Assembly (NCBI GenBank): GCA_017533005.1
Contig: JAFXIQ010000007.1
Location: 1 to 58,359 of the forward strand
DNA length: 58,359 bases
Source of the DNA: Clostridia bacterium
GTDB taxonomy: Bacteria; Bacillota; Clostridia; Christensenellales; DTU072
Reading direction: 5' to 3'
Part shown: positions 52,019-58,359 of the stretch, in pieces
Layout of the letters: each line of letters starts with the position of its first letter
Numbering within the stretch: position 1 is the stretch's first letter
Position numbers and translations under genes: made by a program
Notes under the pieces: generated by a model
What the model saw: only the letters and a program-made list of their open reading frames with translations
Database searches by the model: none
Told to the model about the DNA's origin: nothing

Positions 52019-52139
52019 CGAGCGATAAACTTCGCTATGCTTCATAAATCAGCGACGATTGCTTGGTCATTTACGACGTAGTAAACTCCCGTCGCAAACG
52101 TCTTGATTTATTCGCCTAGCTCGCTTCTCACTCGTTATT
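52014..52139. repeat. Tandem structured repeat, copy 1
   Basis: First of two related imperfect-palindrome units. Outer arms AATAACGAG (52014-52022) / CTCGTTATT (52131-52139), or alternatively CGAG / CTCG (52120-52123); stem ATAAATCA (52044-52051) / TGATTTAT (52104-52111); GACG-a-TTGC (52054-52062) / GCAA-a-CGTC (52094-52102); apical TTTAC / GTAAA around GACGTA. Conserved unpaired segments: GCGATAAAC..CGCTATGCTT, GGTCA and CTCCCGTC, TTCGCCTAGCT. The first arm includes the stop codon of the upstream gene. All pairs are Watson-Crick, so the active strand is unclear. Confidence 0.75.
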
Positions 52140-52142
52140 GCC

Positions 52143-52264
52143 ACAAGGCGATAAACGGCGCTATGCTTTAGGAACCGTCGCTTCACACTCGGTCATTTAC
52201 GAAAAAGTAAACTCCCGTCGTGTTCAGCTTGGTTCCTTCGCCTAGCTTGTTTCTCAAATTTTGT
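52143..52264. repeat. Tandem structured repeat, copy 2
   Basis: Second unit. Arms ACAAG (52143-52147) / CTTGT (52246-52250); stem AGGAACC (52170-52176) / GGTTCCT (52231-52237); GCT-tc-ACAC (52180-52188 region) / GTGT-tc-AGC (52220-52228); apical TTTAC / GTAAA around GAAAAA. The stem sequences differ from copy 1 but pairing is preserved, while GGTCA-TTTAC, GTAAACTCCCGTC and TTCGCCTAGCT are the same. Confidence 0.75.
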
Positions 52265-52308
52265 CATAAATTAATAGCAACCTATATAAAAACATTTGGA
52301 GGTAAACA

Positions 52309-53070
52309 ATGTCTGAAAAAGCCAAAGCATTTGTTAACTTTTATGCCGCAATAGGCGCCTTAGAACAATACGTTGAGCTTGATGCAAAAGCAAAAGAAAT
52401 TGCTTCTAAGCAAGACATAGCCGTTCGTTTTAACGTTAAAAACGGTCCGGACGGAGTTGTTCTTTTTAAGGACGGTAGAGTAAAAGTAATGCCTTACGAA
52501 GGCACCCCCGTCGATATCAATTTATACATGAGTAGCCCTGAAAAGTTCAACGCAGTAGTTGACGGAACGGGTATGCCTTTCCCCAAGAAAGGTTTATTTA
52601 AAACTCTTGCATTTATGGGCAAACCTACTAGTCCATTTTCGCTTTTAACCGACGAAATGGCACGCCTTATGCGCCTAACCGAATTCGAAGGTTACGAACA
52701 AAAGAAACTTTCTACGATACTTGCGTTCAATGCTATGGCAGCTGCTATCGCAGAAGTTGGTAACCATGACGAAATCGCAAGATATTCAATGGAACGTATT
52801 CTTGATGGCGAAATCAGCATAGAAATTAGAGACGTTTGTTCTGTAACTCTTCTTAAAAAAGACGGCAAGTTGACTTGCATCAAAAAGAAATCTGAACGTC
52901 CAAGAGCTATAATGATGTTTGATAGTATCGACACGGCACAAGGACTTATTTCAGGAGAACTTGACTCAATGAGTTGCGTTAGTGCAGGCACCGTGATTAC
53001 AAAAGGTCATATGCTTATGCTAGAAAACGTTAACAAAATATTGAACATTGTTCCCAAATATTTAGCATAG
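52309..53070 (+). CDS. SCP2-like (sterol-carrier-type) domain protein
   Basis: A 253-residue cytosolic protein. Residues about 20-130 resemble the SCP2 lipid-binding fold: VRFNVKNGPDGVVLFKDGRVKVMP, VDINLYMSSPEKFNAVVDG and a following segment with ...FMGKPTSPF. The C-terminal half is a mixed alpha/beta region of unknown type. GGAGG lies seven bases before the ATG. It is 10 bases upstream of the class III aminotransferase gene, so the two are co-expressed. SCP2-type domains in bacteria bind hydrophobic ligands; the ligand here is not known. Confidence 0.65.
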   Translation: MSEKAKAFVNFYAAIGALEQYVELDAKAKEIASKQDIAVRFNVKNGPDGVVLFKDGRVKVMPYEGTPVDINLYMSSPEKFNAVVDGTGMPFPKKGLFKTLAFMGKPTSPFSLLTDEMARLMRLTEFEGYEQKKLSTILAFNAMAAAIAEVGNHDEIARYSMERILDGEISIEIRDVCSVTLLKKDGKLTCIKKKSERPRAIMMFDSIDTAQGLISGELDSMSCVSAGTVITKGHMLMLENVNKILNIVPKYLA

Positions 53071-53080
53071 GAGGAAAGAT

Positions 53081-54340
53081 ATGACTTATAGATACGAAAA
53101 AAACGTTCAAACAATGAATCGCGCTAGCAAGGTCATTCCTTCCGGCGTTTATGGACACCTAGGTCCCGCAGAAGGATGCATGATACCTTCTTCGGCATAT
53201 CCTAACTTTATAACCCACGCAAAGGGCTCCGAAATGTGGGACGTTGATGGTAATAGATTTATCGACTTTATGTGTGGTTATGGTCCTAACGTTACAGGTT
53301 ACTGCGACCCCGACGTTGATGCTGCTGCTCAAAAGCAAATTGCTCTTGGCAACTGCACCACGCTTCCCTCACACGTAATGGTTGATTTTGCAGAACTTTT
53401 AACCGACCTTGTTCATAAAGATTGGGCTTTCTTCTGCAAAAACGGTGGTGACGTTACTTCATTTGCTATAATGATTTCTCGTTATTATACCGGCAAAAAG
53501 AAGATTATTTTCGTCAATAACTATTATCACGGCGTAGCACCATGGACGCAACATCCCGACACCCCCGGCACGCTATATGATGATTGTAAAAACGCGCTAT
53601 ACGTCAACTGGAACGACGTAGAAGGTCTTAAAAAGACAATAGAAGAAAATAAGGAAGATATTGCTTGCTTTATTGCGACTCCTTATATGCACGGCAACTT
53701 CGTTGATAACGAACTCCCTGCAGAAGGTTATTGGCAAGCTGTTCGCAAGCTTTGTACCGACAATGGTATTATCCTAATCGTTGACGATATTCGTGCTGGC
53801 TTTAGATTGAGTCTAGAAGGTAGCGACACCTACTTTGGTTTCGAAGCCGACCTAATCACTTTCTGTAAAGCTCTAGCTAACGGCTACAACGTTTCAGCTT
53901 TGTGTGGTAAGGACTTCTTGAAGAGCGCAGCTTCAACCGTACCTTATACGGGCTCATATTGGATGAGTGCAGTACCTTTTGCAGCAGGTATTGCAAACCT
54001 TACCAAACTAAAAGAAAACAATGCTTGTGCACATTTCGAAGCTATGGGCAAACGTCTAACCGATGGTCTTTTGAAGACGGCAGGCGAACTAGACGTTCCA
54101 CTAATCGTAAGTGGACCTCCCGCATTATTCTATATGCGTATAGAAGATGAAATCGGCAACTTCCTACTCCACCAAGAATGGGTAGCAGAATGTGTAAAGC
54201 GTGGCGTATTCATTACCAACCACCACAACCACTTCTTGAACCTATCAATGACTCCCGAACTAATCGACGAAGCTATCGAAATTTGCTCGGAAGGTATGAA
54301 GGTTATGGTGAACAACCACCCCGAAGTTTTTAAGAAATAA
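53081..54340 (+). CDS. PLP-dependent class III aminotransferase (glutamate-1-semialdehyde aminomutase-like)
   Basis: A 419-residue fold-type I PLP enzyme. MNRASKVIPSGVYGHLGP at the start, SEMWDVDGNRFIDFMCGYGPNVTGY, the NGGDVTSFAIMISRYYTGKKKIIFVNNYYHG segment, the cofactor-aspartate region ILIVDDIRAGFRLS, and ITFCKALANGYNVSALCG with the PLP lysine all fit the HemL/class III group. No hem genes are nearby, so it is probably not heme GSAM but a related aminotransferase or aminomutase. AGGAGG precedes the ATG. It is preceded by the SCP2-like gene and followed by a hairpin terminator. Confidence 0.88.
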   Translation: MTYRYEKNVQTMNRASKVIPSGVYGHLGPAEGCMIPSSAYPNFITHAKGSEMWDVDGNRFIDFMCGYGPNVTGYCDPDVDAAAQKQIALGNCTTLPSHVMVDFAELLTDLVHKDWAFFCKNGGDVTSFAIMISRYYTGKKKIIFVNNYYHGVAPWTQHPDTPGTLYDDCKNALYVNWNDVEGLKKTIEENKEDIACFIATPYMHGNFVDNELPAEGYWQAVRKLCTDNGIILIVDDIRAGFRLSLEGSDTYFGFEADLITFCKALANGYNVSALCGKDFLKSAASTVPYTGSYWMSAVPFAAGIANLTKLKENNACAHFEAMGKRLTDGLLKTAGELDVPLIVSGPPALFYMRIEDEIGNFLLHQEWVAECVKRGVFITNHHNHFLNLSMTPELIDEAIEICSEGMKVMVNNHPEVFKK

Positions 54341-54352
54341 CGACTTCAACCG

Positions 54353-54388
54353 AGTGCCGTTTGCCAGCGAGCTGACGGCACTTCTTTT
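54353..54388 (+). terminator. Terminator after the aminotransferase gene
   Basis: Arms AGTGCCGT (54353-54360) / ACGGCACT (54375-54382) with an inner CAGC..GCTG, then TCTTTTAT. Confidence 0.8.
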
Positions 54389-54389
54389 A

Positions 54390-54402
54390 TATAATATATA
54401 AT
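54390..54402 (+). promoter_or_regulatory. -10 element directly before rmuC (possible leaderless start)
   Basis: TATAAT at 54390-54395 ends seven bases before the ATG; a second TATAAT at 54397-54402 abuts it. No Shine-Dalgarno is present and no good -35 is seen (GCGAGC at the 17-base position). Confidence 0.45.
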
Positions 54403-55638
54403 ATGGATACAGCGATAATGATATGGGCTATACTTGCGAGCCTTATGAGCACGTTAACTTTTATAGTTCTAGTGCGCACGATTAAGCTCAAGAGTAACGC
54501 GAAAAATGATGATAAATTAATAGAAAAAATAAGCGAAGAAGGCGTGCGCACGCGAGAAGTCGTTGCGACTGCGAACAAATCTGCAACCGAAGCCTTATTT
54601 ATTGGCGTAAACCAAACCAACGAACAAGTACTCGCACGCGTAAAGGAACTTATTGAGAGTGATGAGAAGCGTTTTGATGCGTTGCAAAAGGAACTCGCGG
54701 AAACCTTGAAGCAAGTACGCGAAGACAACGAGAAAAAGCTTGATAGCATAAGAGCGACCGTTGATGAGAAGCTCACCAAGACTCTAGACGAGCGCATCGC
54801 GCAATCTTTCAAATCGGTTAGCGAAAGACTGGAAGCCGTCAACAAATCTATTGGCGAAATGCAAACCTTGAACGTTGGCATTAATGACCTTAAGAAGACC
54901 TTAACGGGCGTAAAAACGCGAGGCACTTGGGGCGAAGTATCTTTAGATTCATTACTAACCGACATTTTAACTCCCGAGCAATATGAGAGAAACAGTAAAT
55001 GTGGTGGTAGGGCGCAAGAATATGTTGATTTTGCCGTTATTTTGCCGGGAAGCAAGAGCGACAAGGTATATTTACCTATGGACTGTAAATGCCCGATAGA
55101 AGACTATTACAGGCTTATTGAAGCGTACGACGTTGACAATAAAGAAGAATGTGAATTATATCGCAAAGCGCTACAAAGAAGCGTTAAAAAGCAAGCGACG
55201 AGCATTAAGGATAAATACATTAAACCACCCAAAACCACTGATTTTGCGATAATGTACTTGCCGATAGAGAGCCTTTATGCAGAAGTGTTGAGAGAGCCGG
55301 GTTTCGTAGAGAAAATTCAAAACGAGCAAAAGGTTATAATTGCAGGTCCTGCTAATATCGCAGCGCTTTTGAATAGTTTGAGAATGGGCTTCAAGAGCGT
55401 ACAAATCCAAAAGAACAGTAGCGAAATTCTCAAGGCACTCACAGGATTTTCCAAGGACTTCGGTAACTTCATAGAGCTTATAGAGAACGCTAACACACAA
55501 GTTGATAGGGTTAAGACCACGCTATCCAAGGCTTCTGATAAGACTGCAGTTATAAGAAAGAAACTCGATAAGGTGGAAGGCCTTGCTCCTACGATAGAAG
55601 ATAGTGGTAGCGACAGCATACCCGTTGTAATAGAATAA
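54403..55638 (+). CDS. rmuC: RmuC-family DNA recombination-limiting protein
   Basis: A 411-residue protein: N-terminal membrane segment (IMIWAILASLMSTLTFIVLV), coiled coil of about 40-165 (DEKRFDALQKELAETLKQV), then the RmuC nuclease-like core: GTWGEVSLDSLLTDILTPEQYERN, VYLPMDCKCPIEDYYRL (family 'hPiDaKfP'), FAIMYLPIESLYAEVL and IIAGPANIAALLNSLRMGFK. The family limits inversions at short inverted repeats. The motif here reads MDCKCP where most members have 'IDAKFP'. The start codon has no Shine-Dalgarno; an in-frame ATG at 54420 is an alternative start with none either. Confidence 0.93.
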   Translation: MDTAIMIWAILASLMSTLTFIVLVRTIKLKSNAKNDDKLIEKISEEGVRTREVVATANKSATEALFIGVNQTNEQVLARVKELIESDEKRFDALQKELAETLKQVREDNEKKLDSIRATVDEKLTKTLDERIAQSFKSVSERLEAVNKSIGEMQTLNVGINDLKKTLTGVKTRGTWGEVSLDSLLTDILTPEQYERNSKCGGRAQEYVDFAVILPGSKSDKVYLPMDCKCPIEDYYRLIEAYDVDNKEECELYRKALQRSVKKQATSIKDKYIKPPKTTDFAIMYLPIESLYAEVLREPGFVEKIQNEQKVIIAGPANIAALLNSLRMGFKSVQIQKNSSEILKALTGFSKDFGNFIELIENANTQVDRVKTTLSKASDKTAVIRKKLDKVEGLAPTIEDSGSDSIPVVIE

Positions 55639-55640
55639 AA

Positions 55641-55671
55641 AAAGAGCACTCGGTAGAGTGCTCTTTTCATA
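55641..55671. terminator. Bidirectional terminator between rmuC and the DUF2804 gene
   Basis: Arms AAAGAGCACTC / GAGTGCTCTTT with GGTA loop, an A-run on one side and TTTTC on the other; it serves both convergent genes. Confidence 0.92.
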
Positions 55672-55683
55672 TACTGAATTATT

Positions 55684-56715
55684 TTACCATTTGTTGTGGA
55701 CTTTTTCTGCGAAGCCTAGAACGTCTTTAATAACGATTTCAGTGCCGTCGTCAAGGATTGCTTTACCACTGAATAGCCCGAATACTTGGTGTGGTATCAT
55801 ACAGAAAACCTTTAAGTCGATAGGTGCTTGTCTGTCAATGATGGGCGTGAAGTCCATTTCGAATCTACCGTCGCTTGAAGTGAACGTCCAAGGTTTCATA
55901 TATTCGACGTTATCCGTGCCGTCGCCGGGGATATTGAACTTAACGTCTTCTAGTTTATGTGACTTGCCTTGATAGAAGAGCATATTTTCGCTTGCAGCTT
56001 CGGTATTGCCGAATCCGTAGCCGATATTGAAGCCGAAAGTCGAGCCGTCTTCTAGTCGGGTTTGCAAGCTTCCCCAGTACCAAGTGTTGTCATAAGTCCA
56101 TACACCGCGTCCCCAGTCTAGAGTAGCTAGCGCGTCGTTCAATGGCATTTCACGGTCGCCTAGGCTGAAAGAGCCGTTTGCGCGCATACAATTTATTTTT
56201 GCGTTGTAGTAGAAGTGTCCCGCCTTATCAAATGGCGTTGCGATGAACATACATTCTTCGGGGACTTCGTCTAGCACGATGTCAAAGGTAAGGTCTTCTT
56301 TGTTATCGCCGAACTTGGGGTATTTGCCGTAGATTTTTCTTACTTTACCATCGTTAGTGATAGTCATTTCTACAGCGCCGTTTTTTGCAGAAACGTCACC
56401 TATTTCGGTGGTGTTAGGCATTTTTAGTTTGCCGTTAGGGAAGAGAATAACCGAACTCTTGGTAATTTGCCATAGCTTTTTGAAATCAATAACGGTTGCT
56501 GAGAGCGCACCGATGTATCCCATATCAGCAACTGTCAAACATAGTGCGTAGTCATCGTTACCGATATAGTAGTAGTCCCATTCTTTAATCTTTAGAGTGC
56601 TGGTCGCAACGTTTTCGCGATTGTATTCTAGTAGATATTTTCTAGCGAATCCTTTTTCAGTAAGATTGCCGTTTTCGTCAAGAAGTTTGCCTTTTTCTAA
56701 TATTTCTCTTTGCAT
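55684..56715 (-). CDS. DUF2804 domain protein
   Basis: A 343-residue protein of the DUF2804 family: the N-terminal EKGKLLDENGNLTEKGFARKYLLEYNR, the WDYYYIGNDDYALCLTVADMGYIG stretch, DWGRGVWTYDNTWYWGSLQT and a C-terminal FGLFSGKAILDDGTEI are its typical segments. It is a beta-rich (lipocalin-like/AttH-like) protein of unknown function, with no signal peptide. GGAGG lies five bases before the ATG, and a consensus promoter lies upstream. Confidence 0.92.
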   Translation of the reverse strand: MQREILEKGKLLDENGNLTEKGFARKYLLEYNRENVATSTLKIKEWDYYYIGNDDYALCLTVADMGYIGALSATVIDFKKLWQITKSSVILFPNGKLKMPNTTEIGDVSAKNGAVEMTITNDGKVRKIYGKYPKFGDNKEDLTFDIVLDEVPEECMFIATPFDKAGHFYYNAKINCMRANGSFSLGDREMPLNDALATLDWGRGVWTYDNTWYWGSLQTRLEDGSTFGFNIGYGFGNTEAASENMLFYQGKSHKLEDVKFNIPGDGTDNVEYMKPWTFTSSDGRFEMDFTPIIDRQAPIDLKVFCMIPHQVFGLFSGKAILDDGTEIVIKDVLGFAEKVHNKW

Positions 56716-56745
56716 AATGACCTCCAGAATAGAGTTATATGATAT

Positions 56746-56774
56746 ATTATATCATTAAATGCCTACATTTTCAA
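56746..56774 (-). promoter_or_regulatory. Promoter of the DUF2804 gene
   Basis: Minus-strand -35 TTGAAA (56769-56774), 17-base spacer, -10 TATAAT (56746-56751). Confidence 0.88.
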
Positions 56775-56809
56775 TACCCAAAATGCCGAGTAATTAGTGT
56801 AGTTCGTCA

Positions 56810-56838
56810 TTGACAAAATACAGCGCGTGTGCTATACT
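56810..56838 (+). promoter_or_regulatory. Promoter of the DUF1846 gene
   Basis: TTGACA (56810-56815), 17 bases, TATACT (56833-56838), divergent from the DUF2804 promoter. Confidence 0.9.
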
Positions 56839-56864
56839 AAAAAGGTATTTTGAAGGAGAGAAAT

Positions 56865-58343
56865 ATGAAAAAAATAGGCTTCAACAACGCTCTATACGTC
56901 GAGAAACAAACGGCTAGAATTTTAGAGAGAATCGAGCAGTTTGACGGCAAGCTTTATCTTGAATTTGGTGGTAAATTATTTGATGATTTACACGCGGCAC
57001 GCGTTTTGCCGGGCTTTGACCCCAACGTAAAAACCAAGATACTTACCAACCTAAAGGATAAACTAGAAATTATCTTTTGTATAGGCGCTCCGGATATAGA
57101 AAAGAACAAAATGCGCGCAGACTTCGGCATTACTTATGGTAATGAACTTCTCCGACTAATGAAAAATTTGCGTGGGCTTGGACTTCTCGTAAGCAGTGTA
57201 GTTATTACGCAATACAACGGACAACCTGCAGCGGACACCTTCAAAAAACAACTAGAGAGAATGGGCGAACGTGTTTACGTTCATAGATTCACCAAGGGCT
57301 ACCCGAACGACGTTGATACCATCGTTTCCGACGACGGTTACGGTGCTAACCCATACATAGAAACCACGCGCCCGTTGGTCGTTGTTAACGCACCCGGCCC
57401 TAGCTCCGGAAAACTCGCAACCTGCCTATCTCAACTTTATCACGAACACAAACGTGGTGTAATTGCAGGTTATGCTAAGTACGAAACATTCCCCATCTGG
57501 AATTTACCCCTTAAGCACCCCGTAAACGTAGCGTATGAAGCAGCAACTGCAGATATTGCCGACCGCAATATGATTGACTATTTCCATTTAGATGCTTACG
57601 GAATCAGTACGGTAAATTACAATCGTGATATTGAAGTTTTCCCAGTAGTCAAGAATATTTTAAGCAGAATAACAGGCAAAGAGTTATATAAATCTCCCAC
57701 GGATATGGGCGTAAATATGGCGGGATACGCAATAATCGATGATGAAGCCGTCAAAGAAGCTTGTAAGCAAGAAATCATTCGCAGATATTATAAGACTTAC
57801 AACGAATACAAACTCGGAAGAGCAGATTTAGAAACAGCGCATCGCGTAGAAATCTTAATGAAAGATATGGGTGCAACGCCTACAGAAGATAGAAAGGTGG
57901 TAACCTATGCGCTAGAAAAAAGAGCTAAAGCAGGGGTCCCGGCAGTTGCGATTGAACTCGCAGACGGAAAGGTGCTTACCGGTCGCGAAAAGGATACGAT
58001 TAACGCATCAGCTAGTGTATTAATGAACGCGATTAAATATCTAGCTAATATCAACGACAAGATTGACCTAATCAGCCCGCTTGCGATAGAAACTATGCGT
58101 AAACTTAAACGCGACAAGTTCAAAATGAACGATACGAAGCTAGATTTAGAAGAAGCGCTTATCGCGCTAGCATTCTCTGCGTCAAGCAACCCAATGACGG
58201 AATTTGCGCTAGAGAAACTGAGCGAGCTAGAAGGATGCGAAGCTCACTCCACGGTAATGCTTGATGAGAGCGAATTACAATTCTATAGAAGACTAGGAAT
58301 AAACGTTACTTGCGAGCCTGTCTTTTCGGTAGAAAACAAGTAA
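56865..58343 (+). CDS. DUF1846 family protein
   Basis: A 492-residue protein of the DUF1846 family, widespread in Firmicutes. Recognised from IGFNNALYVEKQTARILERI, KLYLEFGGKLFDDLHAARVLPGF, VVVNAPGPSSGKLATCLSQLYHE (a P-loop-like GPSSGK segment) and KAGVPAVAIELADGKVLTG. It is cytosolic; the biochemical role is not established, though the GPSSGK loop and structural work on the family suggest a nucleotide or phosphate-binding Rossmann-like domain. I use the ATG at 56865, six bases after AAGGAG, in preference to the in-frame ATG at 56850 that precedes it. Confidence 0.92.
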   Translation: MKKIGFNNALYVEKQTARILERIEQFDGKLYLEFGGKLFDDLHAARVLPGFDPNVKTKILTNLKDKLEIIFCIGAPDIEKNKMRADFGITYGNELLRLMKNLRGLGLLVSSVVITQYNGQPAADTFKKQLERMGERVYVHRFTKGYPNDVDTIVSDDGYGANPYIETTRPLVVVNAPGPSSGKLATCLSQLYHEHKRGVIAGYAKYETFPIWNLPLKHPVNVAYEAATADIADRNMIDYFHLDAYGISTVNYNRDIEVFPVVKNILSRITGKELYKSPTDMGVNMAGYAIIDDEAVKEACKQEIIRRYYKTYNEYKLGRADLETAHRVEILMKDMGATPTEDRKVVTYALEKRAKAGVPAVAIELADGKVLTGREKDTINASASVLMNAIKYLANINDKIDLISPLAIETMRKLKRDKFKMNDTKLDLEEALIALAFSASSNPMTEFALEKLSELEGCEAHSTVMLDESELQFYRRLGINVTCEPVFSVENK

Positions 58344-58359
58344 ACAAAAACAATAAAAT

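Noticed and set aside
51808..52047. 79-residue out-of-frame ORF over the membrane anchor of the third giant
   Set aside because: Overlaps a confidently coding membrane segment; no ribosome-binding site and low-complexity content.
52014..52264. CRISPR array
   Set aside because: Only two long, internally palindromic units with diverged stems; no short identical repeats with unique spacers and no cas genes.

Overview
The window looks like a chromosomal segment of an anaerobic, monoderm, spore-lineage Firmicute (Clostridia, quite possibly an uncultured gut lineage). The evidence is a complete tricistronic GerA-type germinant-receptor operon, a Spo0A-family regulator, several Gram-positive-style lipoproteins, consensus housekeeping promoters (TTGnnn-17-TATAAT), Shine-Dalgarno sequences of the AGGAGG type, and families common in Clostridia (DUF1846, DUF2804, COG2509). 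No phage, insertion sequence, integrase or CRISPR array is visible.

Layout. 1-4.6 kb (minus): a purine salvage/uptake operon, xpt -> BMP-type lipoprotein -> double-NBD ATPase -> permease, running off the left edge. 4.7-6.5 kb (minus): a DUF4037 nucleotidyltransferase-like gene overlapping a TPR gene. 6.5-9.8 kb (minus): a GPH/MFS symporter with a long cytoplasmic tail, plus a small lipoprotein. 9.9-11.4 kb (minus): a COG2509 flavoprotein and tRNA-Arg(CCT). 11.5-15.1 kb (plus): gerA-gerB-gerC with overlapping genes. 15.3-39.1 kb (plus): the dominant feature, three successive lipoprotein genes of 787, 3097 and 3786 residues that seem to share an N-terminal domain; the two giants continue into long arrays of a recurring 'DPY' beta-domain, and the largest ends in MBG-like domains and a beta-helix. 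39.1-44.3 kb (plus): AI-2E-type permease, minimal QueG-like ferredoxin, an unrecognised protein, a HAD-IIA phosphatase and a DUF5050-like lipoprotein. 44.4-46 kb: a Spo0A-family protein (minus) divergent from a zinc-ribbon/acidic-tail protein. 46.2-52.0 kb (plus): a third giant surface protein (about 1944 residues if read through), split in this sequence by a -1 frame change. 52.0-52.3 kb: two tandem copies of a structured repeat. 52.3-58.3 kb: SCP2-like protein, class III aminotransferase, RmuC, DUF2804 (minus) and DUF1846.

Overall about 26 kb of the 58 kb encodes giant exported proteins, which suggests a heavy investment in an extracellular or surface-attached structure. The observations most worth follow-up are: (1) the 'DPY' repeat giants and their CGCG-rich promoter regions; (2) the tandem element at 52.0-52.26 kb, where the paired arms differ in sequence between copies but pairing is kept; (3) a Spo0A-family protein whose receiver domain has lost the phospho-acceptor aspartate, in the same window as a GerC without its lipobox cysteine; (4) the frame change inside the third giant gene, which falls at an in-phase TTTCCCA; and (5) several genes whose start codon sits about 6-7 nt after a -10 box with no Shine-Dalgarno, suggesting leaderless mRNAs.

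All calls rest on reading the sequence and remembered family signatures; no database search or folding program was run.
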